DNA of 64,000 nucleotides from Rhizobium giardinii bv. giardinii H152 (GCF_000379605.1 NZ_KB902713.1:367-64366), one strand, 5' to 3'. Counted from the first letter of the stretch, positions 1 through 11,381 are shown. Numbers and translations: made by a program. Notes: generated from the sequence alone by a model not told the origin.

Positions 1-264
1 CGGCTGAAGAGCGTCCATGATGGTGATCGGCAAATGGTCACCATCCTCGGCTGTGTTCCCACCGACGGTCTGGCGGCTGTCGATGCTGCCTGCCAGGAGG
101 CTTTGGATCACGGCGTCTGCTCGGCCTCGGTGATTATCAACATTCTGGCCCGCAGCCGTGATCCGGCTCCGGCCGCAACCCTGCAAACCCCGGATGCGCT
201 GCGGCTGACCCATGAACCGGTCGCCGACTGCGCACGCTATGACAGCCTCAGGAGGGCAAGCTGA
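1..264 (+). pseudogene. IS21-family transposase IstA, C-terminal fragment
   Basis: The reading frame is open from the first base of the window and ends with a typical IS21 IstA tail (motifs VDAACQEALDHGV, VIINILARSRDP, HEPVADCARYDSLRR). The 5' part lies outside the window. Just before the stop there is an AGGAGG and then ATGGAACGT, the usual start of the helper gene istB (MER...). That frame diverges at once and stops after 11 codons, so istB is lost and the element cannot move by itself. It marks the left edge of the nod gene block. Confidence 0.75.
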
Positions 265-543
265 TGGAACGTTGCTCATCAGTTCGAGAACCTGTGTAGA
301 GAGCGAAGAGTGACGTGATGCAGTGCCTTGCAAGCCTGCTGGAGTGAGAAATGTTCGTCATGTGCGAGGCGAACTGCAAGGGCTTTTCTCCGTTTCAGTT
401 AGCCGACCCATGAGGACGCGATCGGCTGTCTCCTGCTGAAGCCCATATGGGCTTCGGACGTTCGAGCCGCCCGGGTGGGGGCGACAATGAACATCCCGTC
501 GTTAGATAGCCCGGGACCGCCATGGCCGCCTCAAGCCTTCACG

Positions 544-2433
544 TTAAAGCTCATTGCCCTCCCTTCGCCTGTCCAGGAACTGTTCGATCTTAAGCGCCAG
601 CGCCGCGGGCTCGTGGCCAACCGTTTCAAGATGCAGTTCAGGGCTCTCGGGCCTCTCATAAGGCGACGAAACGCCGGTGAAGTTCGCAATCTTGCCCGCA
701 AACGCCTTCTCGTAGAGGCCTTTCGGATCACGCCGCGCGCACTCGTCGAGCGGCGTGTCGACGAAGATCTCGATGAACTCGTCCTCCTCCATCAATTCGC
801 GCGCCATGCGCCTCTCGTCGCGGAACGGCGAAATCAACGAAACGAGAACGATCAGGCCCGCGTCAGCCATGAGCTTGGCAACCTCTGCCACCCGGCGGAT
901 ATTCTCAACGCGATCGGCTTCGGTGAAGCCAAGGTCCCGGTTCAGTCCGTGGCGCACATTGTCCCCGTCGAGCACATAGGTGTGTTTGCCGCGAGCGTGC
1001 AGCAGACGGTCGAGCGCGTTGGCAATCGTTGATTTTCCCGATCCGGATAGGCCCGTGAACCACAGGACCCCGGGCCGCTGGCCCTTGGTCGCCGCGCGCG
1101 CGCCTTTGTTCACGTCGGTTGCCTGCCAATGCACATTGTCGGCGCGCCGGAGCGGGAAGTCGATCATGCCGGCGCCGACCGTTGCGTTAGTCGCCCGGTC
1201 GACCAGGATGAAATTACCGGTCGACCTGTTGTCCTTGTAGGCGTCGAAGGCGATCGGCGCCTGGGTCGAGATGTTGCAGACACCGACTTCATTCATCTGC
1301 AGGGATTTCGCGGCCTCTCGGGCGAAGCTGTTAATATTGACCTGGTGCTTCAGCGCCGTGACCGTTGCGCTAACACTGTCCGTTTCCGTCCGCAGAATGT
1401 AGCTTCGCCCGGGAAGCATGGGGTTAGCGCCGAACCAGATGACATGTGCCTGCAACTGGTCCGCCACAAACGGTCTCGATGCTGGTGCTGCCAGCATGTT
1501 GCCGCGCGAAGCATCGACCTCGTCCGTAAGGACAAGTGTCACGGCCTCGCCCTCAGCGGCGACGGCCAAACTCCCGTCGAACGTGACGATCGCCTTGACT
1601 GACGAACGCTGCCCGGACTTTGCAACAACGACCGGATCCCCAACAGAGATTCTGCCGGAAGCAACCTGCCCGGCATACCCGCGAAAATCCGCATTGGGCC
1701 GCACCGCCAGTTGAACCGGAAAGCGGAACGGCCTTTCCTCAACGAGTGGGTCGAGTTGCACCGTTTCGAGGTATTCGAGAAGTGCTGGCCCAGTATACCA
1801 GGGTGTGTCCTTTGATGCAGAAATGACGTTGTCGCCGAACCGCGCCGAGATCGGGATGGGTTGGATGCTGGCAAAGCCCAGTGTCTTTGCAAAGAGCATG
1901 TAGTCCACGGCGATTTCGTCGAAGACCGATTGTCGGAAGTCGACGAGGTCGAGCTTGTTGACCGCCAGCACGACATGGCGGATGCCGAGCATCGAAGCAA
2001 TATAGGAGTGACGCCGCGTCTGCTGGAGGATCCCTTGGCGGCTGTCTATCAAGATCACAGCCAGGTCGGCTGTTGAAGCGCCGGTCACCATGTTGCGCGT
2101 ATACTCCTCATGGCCGGGAGTGTCGGCAACAACGAACTTTCGTTTCGACGTGGCGAAGTAACGGTATGCGACGTCTATAGTGATGCGCTGTTCACGCTCC
2201 GCCTCGAGCCCATCGAGAAGCAGGGCCAGGTCGATCTCCCTCCCACCGATGCGCCCGAGATTTGCCAACTGATCCTCGAAGATCAGCTTTGCGTCGTAAA
2301 GCAAGCGTCCGATCAGCGTTGACTTGCCGTCGTCGACCGAACCACACGTGATGAACCTCAGGACCGACTTTTTGTCGTGCTCGGTAAGATGCGCCTCGAT
2401 GTCATGCGGCGGCACCGTTTGAAGATACGACAT
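544..2433 (-). CDS. nodQ: NodQ: sulfate adenylyltransferase GTPase subunit fused to APS kinase
   Basis: This bifunctional enzyme makes the sulfate donor PAPS for Nod factor sulfation. The N-terminal CysN-like GTPase (about residues 20-430) has the P-loop GSVDDGKST, the G3 motif [12 protein letters not shown] and the G4 motif NKLDLVDF. The C-terminal APS kinase (about 440-629) has the P-loop GLSGSGKST and the [18 protein letters not shown] segment. The 629-aa length is normal for NodQ/CysNC fusions. Its ATG shares one base with the nodP stop codon, so the pair is translationally coupled. It could be a housekeeping cysNC copy by sequence alone, but linkage to nodH and nodABC argues for the symbiotic copy. 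Confidence 0.95.
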   Translation of the reverse strand: MSYLQTVPPHDIEAHLTEHDKKSVLRFITCGSVDDGKSTLIGRLLYDAKLIFEDQLANLGRIGGREIDLALLLDGLEAEREQRITIDVAYRYFATSKRKFVVADTPGHEEYTRNMVTGASTADLAVILIDSRQGILQQTRRHSYIASMLGIRHVVLAVNKLDLVDFRQSVFDEIAVDYMLFAKTLGFASIQPIPISARFGDNVISASKDTPWYTGPALLEYLETVQLDPLVEERPFRFPVQLAVRPNADFRGYAGQVASGRISVGDPVVVAKSGQRSSVKAIVTFDGSLAVAAEGEAVTLVLTDEVDASRGNMLAAPASRPFVADQLQAHVIWFGANPMLPGRSYILRTETDSVSATVTALKHQVNINSFAREAAKSLQMNEVGVCNISTQAPIAFDAYKDNRSTGNFILVDRATNATVGAGMIDFPLRRADNVHWQATDVNKGARAATKGQRPGVLWFTGLSGSGKSTIANALDRLLHARGKHTYVLDGDNVRHGLNRDLGFTEADRVENIRRVAEVAKLMADAGLIVLVSLISPFRDERRMARELMEEDEFIEIFVDTPLDECARRDPKGLYEKAFAGKIANFTGVSSPYERPESPELHLETVGHEPAALALKIEQFLDRRREGNEL

Positions 2434-3332
2434 CAGAAGTACCCCTCCCGCTTTCTTTTCTCCATCGCCCCGGCTTCGTCCAGATCGATCAGGCGACTCT
2501 GCCGTTCCGACGTGCGCACCGTCAGCATTTTCCGCAAGATGTCCGGAACCGTGGCTGCGTTGGATTCAATCGCGCCCGTCAGCGGATAGCAGCCGAGCGT
2601 GCGGAAACGGACCAGGCGCTCCGTAATCTCTTCTCCAGGCTGAACTGGCATTCGGTCGTCATCGACCATGATAAGCACGCCACCGCGCCGCACCACCGGC
2701 CGGCGTGCCGCGAAATAGAGCGGTACGATCGGAATGTTCTCGCGCCGGATATATTGCCAAATGTCGAACTCGGTCCAATTAGAAAGCGGGAAGACCCGCA
2801 TCGTTTCGCCCGGCCCGACGCGAGCGTTATAGGTCTTCCACATCTCGGGCCGCTGATACTTCGGATCCCAGCCATGCTGTGCGTTGCGCATCGAGAAGAT
2901 GCGCTCCTTGGCCCGCGACTTCTCCTCATCGCGCCTCGCTCCGGCGAGCGCTGCGTCAAAACCGTATTTTTCCAGCGCCTGCCTGAGCGCAATTGTCTTC
3001 ATGAGATGGGTGTGGACGTTGGACCCGTGGGTGAAAGGCCCGATTCCCTGATCGATCCCGTCCTGATTGACGTGCACCAGAAGGTCGAACCCTACTTCGC
3101 GCGCTATCCGGTCACGAAACTCGATCATTTCCCGGAACTTCCATTTGGTGTCAACGTGCAGGAAGGGGAAAGGTGGTTTGGCCGGGTAGAACGCCTTCGT
3201 CGCCAGATGCAGCAAGACCGACGAGTCCTTGCCGATGGAATAAAGCATAACCGGGTCGGAAAACGTTGCAACGACTTCTCGAAGCACATGAATTGCTTCC
3301 GCTTCAAGACGTTGGAGGTTGCCATGAGACAT
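2433..3332 (-). CDS. nodP: NodP: sulfate adenylyltransferase small subunit
   Basis: This CysD-like PAPS-reductase-fold subunit forms adenosine 5'-phosphosulfate together with NodQ. The PP-loop-like motif is [15 protein letters not shown] near residue 30. The family segments [19 protein letters not shown] and [14 protein letters not shown] are intact, as is the C-terminus RKREGYF. The frame is open further upstream. I place the start at the ATG giving [16 protein letters not shown] because that matches the usual NodP/CysD N-terminus. It lies eight bases downstream of the nodH stop. It forms one transcription unit with nodH and nodQ. Confidence 0.94.
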   Translation of the reverse strand: MSHGNLQRLEAEAIHVLREVVATFSDPVMLYSIGKDSSVLLHLATKAFYPAKPPFPFLHVDTKWKFREMIEFRDRIAREVGFDLLVHVNQDGIDQGIGPFTHGSNVHTHLMKTIALRQALEKYGFDAALAGARRDEEKSRAKERIFSMRNAQHGWDPKYQRPEMWKTYNARVGPGETMRVFPLSNWTEFDIWQYIRRENIPIVPLYFAARRPVVRRGGVLIMVDDDRMPVQPGEEITERLVRFRTLGCYPLTGAIESNAATVPDILRKMLTVRTSERQSRLIDLDEAGAMEKRKREGYF

Positions 3333-3339
3333 ATGATGT

Positions 3340-4101
3340 TTATCCCTTTGAGACGAATTCGTCATCAATCTCAAAGAATCTCGCATAAGGTCCGTCTGCA
3401 AAGTGACGTCGCAACGCGTCGAAATTCTCTACCGTTTCGTCCAGCGGCCGCCATTCCTGGCGCTGAAGGATCGCGCGGCTAGAATGCTGAAGCGATGGAG
3501 CGCCCAGAAAATCCCAAATTGTTTCCAAGCATGCGGCCGGTTCACTAAGGAGCCTCTCATATTCGATCTCGACTAAGCTGGCCGAAGCGAATGATTGCTC
3601 GACCCGAACGTGGAAATCGTCGGCGGCATTGAAGTAGGCCTCGCAGGAGGCGATAGGCAATTTTACCCGTGGCGGCGGTGCCGCATCGTCATCCGAAGTG
3701 AACTTTAGCCATTGGCGGCTTTGCCTTGCCTGCTCCAGCGACCGCAGGGACTCCAATGTATTCCGCCGGTACAAGAAAATGACCTTGAGCCCTGGCCAGT
3801 GGGCGAGCTCGTCAAAAAAGCCCGGGCGTTCTATAAACTGAGGCTCGTTGATCTTGCACCCGACATGCGTCACCTTCTTGTCGCTACGCCTCGGGAAGCG
3901 CAAATAGGCGAGTTCGAGGAGCTCACGATCGCTCCGTAACAGACGATCCTTATCGGGCCAATTTGTATCATACGTGTTAAGTAACTCGCCGTTGCTCAAC
4001 ACGTTCGGATGCTCATTTAGCAAAGCTTCGAGATAGTGCGTTCCAGTCCTTGGCATCCCAAGGATCACAAATGGTTCAGGTGACAGTGCGGAATGGGTCA
4101 T
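3340..4101 (-). CDS. nodH: NodH: Nod factor sulfotransferase
   Basis: NodH moves sulfate from PAPS to the reducing-end sugar of the lipo-chitooligosaccharide, a host-range determinant. The N-terminus [28 protein letters not shown] contains the 5'-phosphosulfate-binding loop (PRTGTHY). The segments [19 protein letters not shown] and [12 protein letters not shown] are characteristic of NodH. The start is chosen at the family MTHS N-terminus, although the frame is open upstream. At 253 aa it is full length. No nod box is visible directly upstream, so it probably depends on read-through from nodJ or on an unseen promoter. Confidence 0.94.
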   Translation of the reverse strand: MTHSALSPEPFVILGMPRTGTHYLEALLNEHPNVLSNGELLNTYDTNWPDKDRLLRSDRELLELAYLRFPRRSDKKVTHVGCKINEPQFIERPGFFDELAHWPGLKVIFLYRRNTLESLRSLEQARQSRQWLKFTSDDDAAPPPRVKLPIASCEAYFNAADDFHVRVEQSFASASLVEIEYERLLSEPAACLETIWDFLGAPSLQHSSRAILQRQEWRPLDETVENFDALRRHFADGPYARFFEIDDEFVSKG

Positions 4102-4677
4102 TGCTTGTGTCCTCAACATTGTTCGCGAAGGTGTGTGCGGGGCCAGCACTAGAATTCTCTGGCCGCGCAGAGCGGCGCGAGTTCATAACGCGCGGCTTTC
4201 TTCCGGCAATTTTCAAATAAAGGTCACGGATCAAGGGGCGGCGTCATTTTGCATGAGGAGGCCAGCACCCGGTTCATGGCGACGCGTTCCATGCGCGGCT
4301 AGATCGATCGCTTCCATGCAGGACTTCCCTGCACGCTTGCGATGCTGTGCTGCAGTTGCTGCACGACGGTGGCGCCTGCCCCCGCCGAAACGCGGGGCTT
4401 CTCACGAACAAGCTGTCCATCAGACCGATGCCATCCTCCGGAAACCAGCTCCCGATATAAAGCTCCTCGAGTCGATGTGTATCGACGCGGGATGGCACAG
4501 CGCACATCTCGGCGGCATCAACAAAATTCATGCTCGCCTCCAGGGCTGCGCCCAATTGCGAGAGCCCGGCTTCCGTGGTGTGCTCTTTGGGTGCCCAGGC
4601 CCCGTATGCTTATGTTGAGGCCGCTGAGGCCTGGTTCCCGAGACTGCATCGCGCGTCTCCTTCTTGTATGGGCGACG
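4102..4677. other. Gap between nodJ and nodH, no convincing gene
   Basis: There are 576 bases between two otherwise tightly packed nod genes. The longest minus-strand frame (4274-4555, 93 aa) has no recognisable domain, and the plus-strand frames are no better. I see no nod box. It could be the site of a lost gene or insertion. Confidence 0.5.
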
Positions 4678-5466
4678 TCAAGGCATCAGACGCCGGCGAA
4701 ACAGAGCTGCCGACAGGAAGAAGGGCAGTACCGCGTAGATGCAGAGCGCACCGATATGGAGGCCCATGTTACCGGCCGGACGGCTAAGCAACGCCGGACG
4801 AATGAGGTCGATTGCATGTGCCAGCGGCAGGAAATGTGCTGCCTGCTGAAAAACGTTGGGCAATTGGGCAACCGGAAATACGGCGCCGCACAGGAACAAC
4901 ATGGGCGTGAGGACGAGCGTTTGGTAAAAAACGAAATAGTCGTAGCTGGGAGCAAGCGCAGTGATGACCATTGCCAGGCTAGCGAAGGCTAATCCAGTAA
5001 GCGCGATGACTGGCAGCGCGTAGAGGACGGACGGCCACGCCGCATAGCCCAGCAGTGTGGCAACAACTGTAATTCCCGTGCCGGCGAGAAAGGCCTTTGT
5101 GGCTGCCCACGCCAATTCGCCGAGAACGATATCGCCAAGCGTAAGCTGCGTGTAGAGGATTGCTTCCCATGTGCGCTGAGCGTGCATACGAGCAAAAGCC
5201 GCGTAAATCGTCTCGAATGTCGCGGCGGTCATTGCGCTTGTCGCGACCATGCCGCCCGCCAAAAATGCCACATACGAGGTGCCGTCAATACGACCTACAA
5301 CCACCCCGAGGCCAAAGCCGAGACCAAACAGGTAGATCATAGGATCGGCAAGATTACCGAGAATGGACGCGAGCGCAACCTTTTTCCACGCCAGATAGTT
5401 GCGGCGCCAGACCGCAATCCAATTCCAGGCGTTGGCGGGCAGGGCCGCAGCACACAGTTCACGCAT
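4678..5466 (-). CDS. nodJ: NodJ: ABC-2 type permease for Nod factor export
   Basis: This 262-aa inner-membrane protein has about six hydrophobic segments (for example near residues 30-55, 62-85, 110-135, 140-165, 172-195 and 232-255). It has the ABC-2 permease signature around [26 protein letters not shown]. It forms the lipo-oligosaccharide exporter with NodI, encoded three bases upstream. The ATG at 5466 is the first in frame and gives the expected NodJ length. Confidence 0.95.
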   Translation of the reverse strand: MRELCAAALPANAWNWIAVWRRNYLAWKKVALASILGNLADPMIYLFGLGFGLGVVVGRIDGTSYVAFLAGGMVATSAMTAATFETIYAAFARMHAQRTWEAILYTQLTLGDIVLGELAWAATKAFLAGTGITVVATLLGYAAWPSVLYALPVIALTGLAFASLAMVITALAPSYDYFVFYQTLVLTPMLFLCGAVFPVAQLPNVFQQAAHFLPLAHAIDLIRPALLSRPAGNMGLHIGALCIYAVLPFFLSAALFRRRLMP

Positions 5467-5469
5467 CGT

Positions 5470-6384
5470 TCATTTCTCCATTTCGCGCCCGGTCAGCCGC
5501 AAAAAAACATCCTCCAGATTTGGCGGACGCTGCAGAAGGCGCAATCCCGCATGCCCGCGCAGTTGCAGGCGCACCTGTTCCGGATCGGGTGCATAACAAA
5601 AGAGAGTTTCGCCGCTCACCTCGATGCGCTGCGCATACGGACTGATGAGCGAATGCAGTTCATGCGGATTGCCGCCATAGATCTCGATGACTTGGCACCC
5701 GATCTGCTCCTCGATCAGCGCATGAGGATGGCCTTCGGCTATCTTGCGGCCTTTTTCGAGCACGCACAGCCGATCGCACAACCGCTCGGCCTCTTCCATG
5801 AAGTGGGTCGTCAAGATAATCGTCTTGCCGCGCGCCAAAAGCGAGCGCAGGCGCTCCCAAATCAGGTGGCGCGCGTGCGGATCAAGACCGGTGGTCGGCT
5901 CGTCCATGACAAGCAGCTGCGGATCGTTGATCAGCGCACGCGCCAGCGTCAGGCGCCGCTTCATGCCGCCGGACAGTTCCGAGACCCGCGCATGCGCCTT
6001 ACTCTCGAGGCGGGCGAACTCGAGTAGCGACGGTATAATCGCTTCGACCTCGCGCGTGCTCATGCCGAAGTAGCGCCCGAACACCAGTAGATTTTCGCGC
6101 ACAGTGAACTCAAGATCGAGGTTGTCGAACTGCGGGACCACGCCGATGCGTGCGCGAGCCAAGCGAGCTCGAGCAGGCACCGGCACGCCGAGCACCGTAA
6201 TCTCCCCTGCATCAGGCGATGTCATGCCGAGGACCATACGTGCGATCGTGCTTTTGCCCGCCCCGTTCGGCCCCAGCAGGCCGAAGCATTCACCAGCCGC
6301 AACGCGGAACGACAGCCCGTCGACAACTACCTTGCCCTCATATGTCTTGCTTACCCCGGCGAGATCGATTGCTACCGTGGACAT
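5470..6384 (-). CDS. nodI: NodI: ATP-binding protein of the Nod factor exporter
   Basis: This 304-aa ABC ATPase has Walker [13 protein letters not shown], signature [15 protein letters not shown] and Walker [18 protein letters not shown]. It has the C-terminal extension of the NodI/DrrA subfamily, which drives ABC-2 permeases. It lies between nodU (four-base gap) and nodJ (three-base gap), so all three are in one operon. Confidence 0.95.
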   Translation of the reverse strand: MSTVAIDLAGVSKTYEGKVVVDGLSFRVAAGECFGLLGPNGAGKSTIARMVLGMTSPDAGEITVLGVPVPARARLARARIGVVPQFDNLDLEFTVRENLLVFGRYFGMSTREVEAIIPSLLEFARLESKAHARVSELSGGMKRRLTLARALINDPQLLVMDEPTTGLDPHARHLIWERLRSLLARGKTIILTTHFMEEAERLCDRLCVLEKGRKIAEGHPHALIEEQIGCQVIEIYGGNPHELHSLISPYAQRIEVSGETLFCYAPDPEQVRLQLRGHAGLRLLQRPPNLEDVFLRLTGREMEK

Positions 6385-6388
6385 ATGA

Positions 6389-8098
6389 TCATCTAACCGT
6401 AGTCGTTGCGGCGTCTGGCGATTGCTCAGTTATCTGAGTTCTCGTGAACAGCTGGCCGTCGCACCATACGTGTCCGACGCGTTCCCACTCGCAGGCTGCA
6501 GCGGCATCCGGGAAAAAGCCACATCCATGGTAGTTGGCGCTCGTATTGCAAAGCAGCGGAATTCCAGTGAGCTTTTCATATTCGATGAGCAGCTCGACGA
6601 CTTTGTGTTGAGAGCTTCTGGATATCGTCTGCAGCCGGGCAGATCCGTCGAGATGTACAACAGCGGGGACTTTGTCCTGCCATTCCATTCGCGTCTGATG
6701 ATCGAACAGCATGTATGGATCGGGCGTTCCGGGGCTGAATATTTCCGGCGCTCGGTCTTCCAGGCATATCGGCGCCACGGGGCGGAAGTGTTCGCGAAGT
6801 TTGACTTCGTTCAAAAAATCCTTCATTTCGGGCGAAGTCGCGGATGCGAGAATGCTTCTGCCTCCCAACGCTCGTGGTCCAAGCTCGGCGCGCCCGGAAA
6901 GGAAAACCACGGGCCTGTTGCCGGCGAGAATACTGGCGAGTTCTCGCATACTGCACGGCGTGGCCTCCCATCCGGTCGGCACATGGCCACTTTGCAGCAC
7001 CGGGCCACTGTAGACCGACCATTCCAGAGGGACGAAGCCTTGCTGCGCCACCATTGCGCTGCAAGCGGCACCGATTGCCGAACCGCTGTCATTCGGGAAA
7101 GGCGGCACCCAGACGGAATCGAATAGGCCCGCCCCCCGCAGTGCGCTGTTCCATTTGATATTGAGGCCGCAACCGCCCACTATACACAAATTTTGCTGTC
7201 CCGGATACGCATAACGCTTCAAGACGGTTGTCATCTCGCGGACGAGGAGACGCTCGAGAAAGAGATGAAACGATGCAAGCACATCTTCAGGCGCCTTTGC
7301 CGCCAATCGGAAGACGCTGGCATCGAAAAAATCGTGCACAGCCGCAAGCGTCGCCTCTGCACTGTTGATATCCGCGCGGTAACGATGGGCAGCCTCGGTG
7401 TTGCCGGCAAAATGCTCATCGTAGAGCCCCTGGAACACGTCGACGATGCCTTCATCAACCGACCCCAGGGCTATGTAAGCCATCAGCTTGCCGGCAATAC
7501 CTAGATCCCAGCCAGCGCGGCTCGCCCGCTTATAAGGTCCGAAATAATGGCCGGCGGCAGCGTAGGCTTGGCCGATCACTGGGAACAGGCATTCGAGGAA
7601 GCGGGCGCCCCCGCCATCCACATAATAGAGGCGCGGAAAGATGCAGCCATCCCACACCAAGCAGAACGCGGGTTGTCCAGCCTTCGCAAAGGGGCTGGTG
7701 CAGTATGCGGAGGCCACATGGCCCGTCACATGGGGATAGCTTTTGTACGAAAAGATCCGGGCATCAAGCACCAAGCCGGAGCCGTCGAGGCAATCGAGAA
7801 GGCCCTCGGCATGGCGCTCGACATAAGGCGCCCCCTTGAGTGTTAGGGGAACCACGCCGCTGAGGACCTGGAACTGCGACTCGTCCTCACCGTCCCAGCC
7901 GTCGATAACAAACTGATCAACATCGCACGCATTCAGACCGTGTTCGGCCAAAGCGGTGACAACAGCGTCGAGATTGTCGATTGTTTGATATCGCGGATTG
8001 TTGTTCCGCTTTTCCTGCTCCACGCAGAAGACGAGACGCCCATCTTCGATAAGGGCGACAGCCCCGTCATGGGTCAGCTTGATACCACAGATGCGCAT
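6389..8098 (-). CDS. nodU: NodU: O-carbamoyltransferase
   Basis: NodU adds a carbamoyl group to the non-reducing end of the Nod factor. The N-terminus [20 protein letters not shown] is that of the NodU/CmcH family. The conserved [14 protein letters not shown] and the C-terminal [15 protein letters not shown] are present, as is the late [15 protein letters not shown] block. The frame is open for eight more codons upstream, but the ATG at 8098 is preceded by GGAG at five bases and matches the family start. It gives 569 aa. Confidence 0.94.
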   Translation of the reverse strand: MRICGIKLTHDGAVALIEDGRLVFCVEQEKRNNNPRYQTIDNLDAVVTALAEHGLNACDVDQFVIDGWDGEDESQFQVLSGVVPLTLKGAPYVERHAEGLLDCLDGSGLVLDARIFSYKSYPHVTGHVASAYCTSPFAKAGQPAFCLVWDGCIFPRLYYVDGGGARFLECLFPVIGQAYAAAGHYFGPYKRASRAGWDLGIAGKLMAYIALGSVDEGIVDVFQGLYDEHFAGNTEAAHRYRADINSAEATLAAVHDFFDASVFRLAAKAPEDVLASFHLFLERLLVREMTTVLKRYAYPGQQNLCIVGGCGLNIKWNSALRGAGLFDSVWVPPFPNDSGSAIGAACSAMVAQQGFVPLEWSVYSGPVLQSGHVPTGWEATPCSMRELASILAGNRPVVFLSGRAELGPRALGGRSILASATSPEMKDFLNEVKLREHFRPVAPICLEDRAPEIFSPGTPDPYMLFDHQTRMEWQDKVPAVVHLDGSARLQTISRSSQHKVVELLIEYEKLTGIPLLCNTSANYHGCGFFPDAAAACEWERVGHVWCDGQLFTRTQITEQSPDAATTTVR

Positions 8099-8128
8099 AA
8101 CGTCTCCATGTCTAGTCGACAATTCGGT

Positions 8129-8770
8129 TCATGGGGTATCGGAAACTGGATTCCGGAAAAGCGAGAGCAGACAGTCTTCGTTGATCGATTCACCCCGGCA
8201 CTCATGACGCTCTACCTCGACCAAGGTTTCGCTCAGCATAGCGATGACCGTCTCGGCACCGGCAACGTGACCCCAGCGCCGGCAATTAGCATCGCGTGCG
8301 GAGCCGAAGACCAGGTGGCCGCCTGGCGCAAGCAGCTGTACTATGTTGCCGACGGCCGCGCGCATTTCGGCTATGTCTCCGACATAGTAGAGCACCTCGG
8401 CCACCACGATCAGATCAAACGGCTCCTCAGTCGAGAACTGTTGAATATCGGAGACAATCCAGCGGATGTGCGGCGGCTCCTTCATCCGTCGACGAGCCAG
8501 CTCTATTGCTCGCGGCACCACATCGATTACTGTGAGCCGTTGGCAGGAGGGAGCTAGTCGTTCTGTGAATACGCCCGCAGCGCACCCTACTTCGAGTGCA
8601 TTTGTGATAGAGCCTCGACCAAGAGACAATCGAAGCATTTGCGTGTGACGTTCCCGCTCGAACGGATTGCCGGCGAGTCGCCACGGATCGTCTGCGGCCA
8701 GTTCCCGACTCAATAATTCATGGTTTGTGTTCTGGGTCAAACTCGTCCACCTGGCTAGATTAACTGTCAC
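8129..8770 (-). CDS. nodS: NodS: S-adenosylmethionine N-methyltransferase
   Basis: NodS methylates the glucosamine nitrogen of the deacetylated chitooligosaccharide. It has the class I methyltransferase motif ALEVGCAAGVFTERL and the NodS signature ELAADDPWRLAGNPFERERHTQMLRLSL. There is no ATG at the usual family start: the residue aligned with the expected Met is Trp. I place the start at the GTG at 8770, whose GTGA overlaps the nodC stop, a typical coupled start. A TTG at 8782 is the alternative. Start certainty is moderate; identity is high. Confidence 0.9.
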   Translation of the reverse strand: MTVNLARWTSLTQNTNHELLSRELAADDPWRLAGNPFERERHTQMLRLSLGRGSITNALEVGCAAGVFTERLAPSCQRLTVIDVVPRAIELARRRMKEPPHIRWIVSDIQQFSTEEPFDLIVVAEVLYYVGDIAEMRAAVGNIVQLLAPGGHLVFGSARDANCRRWGHVAGAETVIAMLSETLVEVERHECRGESINEDCLLSLFRNPVSDTP

Positions 8771-10122
8771 TCGTCGCTGCAAACGACGTCAGATGTCATG
8801 GGCCTTGTGGAATCGCGCGCGAGATTGAACCTGCGAAGCGGAGCCGACCGGGTCGAGTACTCGGCAATGTTTGATTCAGCCATCGGTTGGGTGGGGACCT
8901 GCTTTCCACCCTTGTTTGATGCGTCGGGAGTAAAGCTGCGAGACAGCCAATCGCTGTTGCTCAATGTGCACAGCGCGTAGGCTTTCAGGGGCAATAGGAG
9001 AAAAATATTGATGAATGTGTGCAGCGAAAAACCCAGAAACCGAAGCTGACGAGCGCGAAAAGCCACCACGGTACAGCGTATAAACGTCATGGACACGATC
9101 ATCAGGACTGTCCACCAAGGCACGGTGGCTGTCAGTGCCAGCTCTGCGAGCCCTGTCAGCACCGACAGCGCAAGAAGTAGCGGGCCAAGATTCTGTCCGA
9201 CTACGTCCAGTGTGAGATAGCGATCCAGGCTGGGCAGTAGGCGCAGCCCAAGCAACGTGTCCCGGAAGGTGCTGCGTGCCCAGCGAAGTTGTTGGCGCAG
9301 ATACGGTCCTAGTTTGTCCGGAACGACAGTAGCTGCGATAGCGCCTGGAACGTACTCGGTCCGAAATCCTGCCTTCAGCATAAGGATGGTGAGATGGCGA
9401 TCCTCGCCGAAGTCGCTTGGCTTGCCCCGAAAAAATTGCGACTCGTACTGATCGAGCAGCGAAAGCAGCGCGGACCTGCGATACATGGCACATGGGCCGC
9501 AGCAGCACATAACGGCCCCGAAGTGAGCCTGTGCCGCACGTTCCTCGTTGCATGCCAGCCAGTACTCCATATCGATCAACCGGGTCAACCAGGTGTCGCT
9601 CCGATTGCTGGCCGTCAATTGCCCCATGGCCGCGCCGACCATTGGATCTTGCATCTTCGGCACAAGCTTTGCGATGACGTCGGGGGCAAGTATCGTGTCT
9701 GAGTCGACGTTCAGCACCAAATCTCCGGAGGAGCGGCGTATCGCGGCAATCTGAGCCTTGCGCTTACCAACGTTCTGGGGAAGCAGAATGATATTGACCC
9801 TGGGATTGCGCGCGAAGCTGACATGTACAGATTTTACGGCTTCCCGATTTCTGGAACCGTCATCAATCACATAGATTTTGACGTCCCCGGCGTATTCCTG
9901 GTTTGTAATGGAAGCCAGACACTCCGAAAGCGTGTGCGGGTCTTCGTTGAAACAGGGGACGATGACATCGACACTCGGCAGCTGGCCGGAGCTGACCAAG
10001 CCCTCCGACGCTGATGAGTTGTTTGCCGGCACAGCGTAAACGACCTGCATGCTTTTATAAGCAGTCGAGAGCAGCGCATAGAGCGAGATGGCGACCGCGC
10101 TCGTTGTATCAAGCAGATTCAT
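8767..10122 (-). CDS. nodC: NodC: chitooligosaccharide synthase
   Basis: NodC is a family 2 glycosyltransferase that polymerises N-acetylglucosamine at the inner membrane. It has an N-terminal hydrophobic segment and the donor-binding DVIVPCFNED and VLNVDSDTI motifs. It also has the catalytic FGEDRHLT and the processivity motif QQLRW, followed by C-terminal membrane spans (about residues 310-390). Its 451 aa include a long hydrophilic tail of about 45 residues with no recognised domain. It starts 12 bases after nodB. Confidence 0.96.
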   Translation of the reverse strand: MNLLDTTSAVAISLYALLSTAYKSMQVVYAVPANNSSASEGLVSSGQLPSVDVIVPCFNEDPHTLSECLASITNQEYAGDVKIYVIDDGSRNREAVKSVHVSFARNPRVNIILLPQNVGKRKAQIAAIRRSSGDLVLNVDSDTILAPDVIAKLVPKMQDPMVGAAMGQLTASNRSDTWLTRLIDMEYWLACNEERAAQAHFGAVMCCCGPCAMYRRSALLSLLDQYESQFFRGKPSDFGEDRHLTILMLKAGFRTEYVPGAIAATVVPDKLGPYLRQQLRWARSTFRDTLLGLRLLPSLDRYLTLDVVGQNLGPLLLALSVLTGLAELALTATVPWWTVLMIVSMTFIRCTVVAFRARQLRFLGFSLHTFINIFLLLPLKAYALCTLSNSDWLSRSFTPDASNKGGKQVPTQPMAESNIAEYSTRSAPLRRFNLARDSTRPMTSDVVCSDE

Positions 10123-10134
10123 GGAATATCGCCT

Positions 10135-10794
10135 TCAATAATCTCGAGGAAGCGCGCTGATGACAAATCCGCGGTCATGCAAAGCTGGAATAATGCGAGA
10201 TAGCGCCGCGACGGTCTGGTAGCGCAGACTGGCGTCATTGTCCGGTTGCAACTCGCTGGGAGGGCACCCGTCGTGCAAGAGAACAATTGCGCCCGGCCGG
10301 ATGGAGTCGAGCACGGCACTGACGATGGCGTCCACCCCGGGGTTAGACCAGTCGCGCGGATCTACCGACCAGTGGACGGCGGTCAGTCCAGCGCTCGCCA
10401 CCGTAATGAGGACTTCTTCGGTCCAGATCCCATACGGTGCGCGGATGTACCGCACCGAGGCTTGTCGGGACGCGCTTTTGATCGCTCTGTCCGCCTCGAG
10501 TATTTGACTTTGTACTTCGCTTGGTTCGCATATGGACAGGTCCGGATGCGTCATCGTGTGGTTAGCGACCTCGTGCCCTTCCGCGATCATTCGTTGGATC
10601 AGTTTTGGCTGATCTGCCGCGTACTCGCCAATGACGAAGAAAGTCGCCGGCACCTGGTGTTGGGCCAACACGTCAAGAACTTCAGGTGTAAAAATTGGAT
10701 GAGGACCGTCGTCAAACGTTAAATAAACGCTGCGCTGGCCGGAGCCATCAGCGCACTCGCTGGGCACTTCGGACAAGCAATCGAGTTGTGTCAT
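10135..10794 (-). CDS. nodB: NodB: chitooligosaccharide N-deacetylase
   Basis: NodB is a carbohydrate esterase family 4 deacetylase that frees the non-reducing-end amine. It has the TFDDGPHP motif with the catalytic and metal Asp, and the metal-binding [21 protein letters not shown] and VLLHDGCP are also intact. The start is set at the ATG of [14 protein letters not shown], because the ATGA overlaps the nodA stop by four bases and NodB proteins begin this way. A longer frame exists upstream inside nodA. Confidence 0.95.
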   Translation of the reverse strand: MTQLDCLSEVPSECADGSGQRSVYLTFDDGPHPIFTPEVLDVLAQHQVPATFFVIGEYAADQPKLIQRMIAEGHEVANHTMTHPDLSICEPSEVQSQILEADRAIKSASRQASVRYIRAPYGIWTEEVLITVASAGLTAVHWSVDPRDWSNPGVDAIVSAVLDSIRPGAIVLLHDGCPPSELQPDNDASLRYQTVAALSRIIPALHDRGFVISALPRDY

Positions 10795-11381
10795 AGCTCC
10801 GGCCCGTTCCGATCTATTATCGCACCGGTGGGCCAATCGGACATTGAACGTCCAACCGGCAGAACGATGACCAGTGGATCCTCGACGCGTGTGGGCGGCA
10901 GATCGACACGCGCATGTGGAAGTGTCGACCTTACGCTAATTCCCGACAGAACAGTCACCGGCCCGTGTCTGCCGAACCTTTCAACATGTTTCCGCAGCTC
11001 TGGCCGAACGGTACCGAAAGCGAATGGAACTTGAAGCTCCTGCAGTGTCGGAGACAAGGCGTGGATTGAATGGGAGATTCCGAGCCCCTCAAGATTCGGA
11101 CGCACCCCATATAAGCCTAGTTCAGCCACCAGCAGGTCTACTCCGTCAACCTTGATGAAACGGCGCAGCAATCCCATATGAGCCGCCACGCCACTTGAGT
11201 CATAGCCGATTGCCCGAAGCTCAGGCCTTGCTCCGGCCCAGCTTTGGCTCCCGCTGAACGGCTTTGCATTGAAGACTCCAGTCGGCCCGTAGGTTTTGCG
11301 AAAGAACTCGGCAAGTTCGACATGGTCGGCGAGTTCCAGCTCGTTTTCCCAGCACAGCTTCCACCGCACCTCAGAGCGCAT
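10791..11381 (-). CDS. nodA: NodA: Nod factor N-acyltransferase
   Basis: NodA links the fatty acyl chain to the deacetylated chitooligosaccharide. This 196-aa copy is full length, from [20 protein letters not shown] to DRNGPEL, with the family blocks [16 protein letters not shown] and [21 protein letters not shown] sits six bases before the ATG. It is the first gene of the nod operon, with its nod box 282 bases upstream. A short decayed relative of its 3' end lies near 14.1 kb. Confidence 0.97.
   Translation of the reverse strand: MRSEVRWKLCWENELELADHVELAEFFRKTYGPTGVFNAKPFSGSQSWAGARPELRAIGYDSSGVAAHMGLLRRFIKVDGVDLLVAELGLYGVRPNLEGLGISHSIHALSPTLQELQVPFAFGTVRPELRKHVERFGRHGPVTVLSGISVRSTLPHARVDLPPTRVEDPLVIVLPVGRSMSDWPTGAIIDRNGPEL

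Noticed and set aside
4274-4555. 93-codon minus-strand frame between nodJ and nodH
   Set aside because: No recognisable domain, no good ribosome-binding site; left as part of the unexplained gap.
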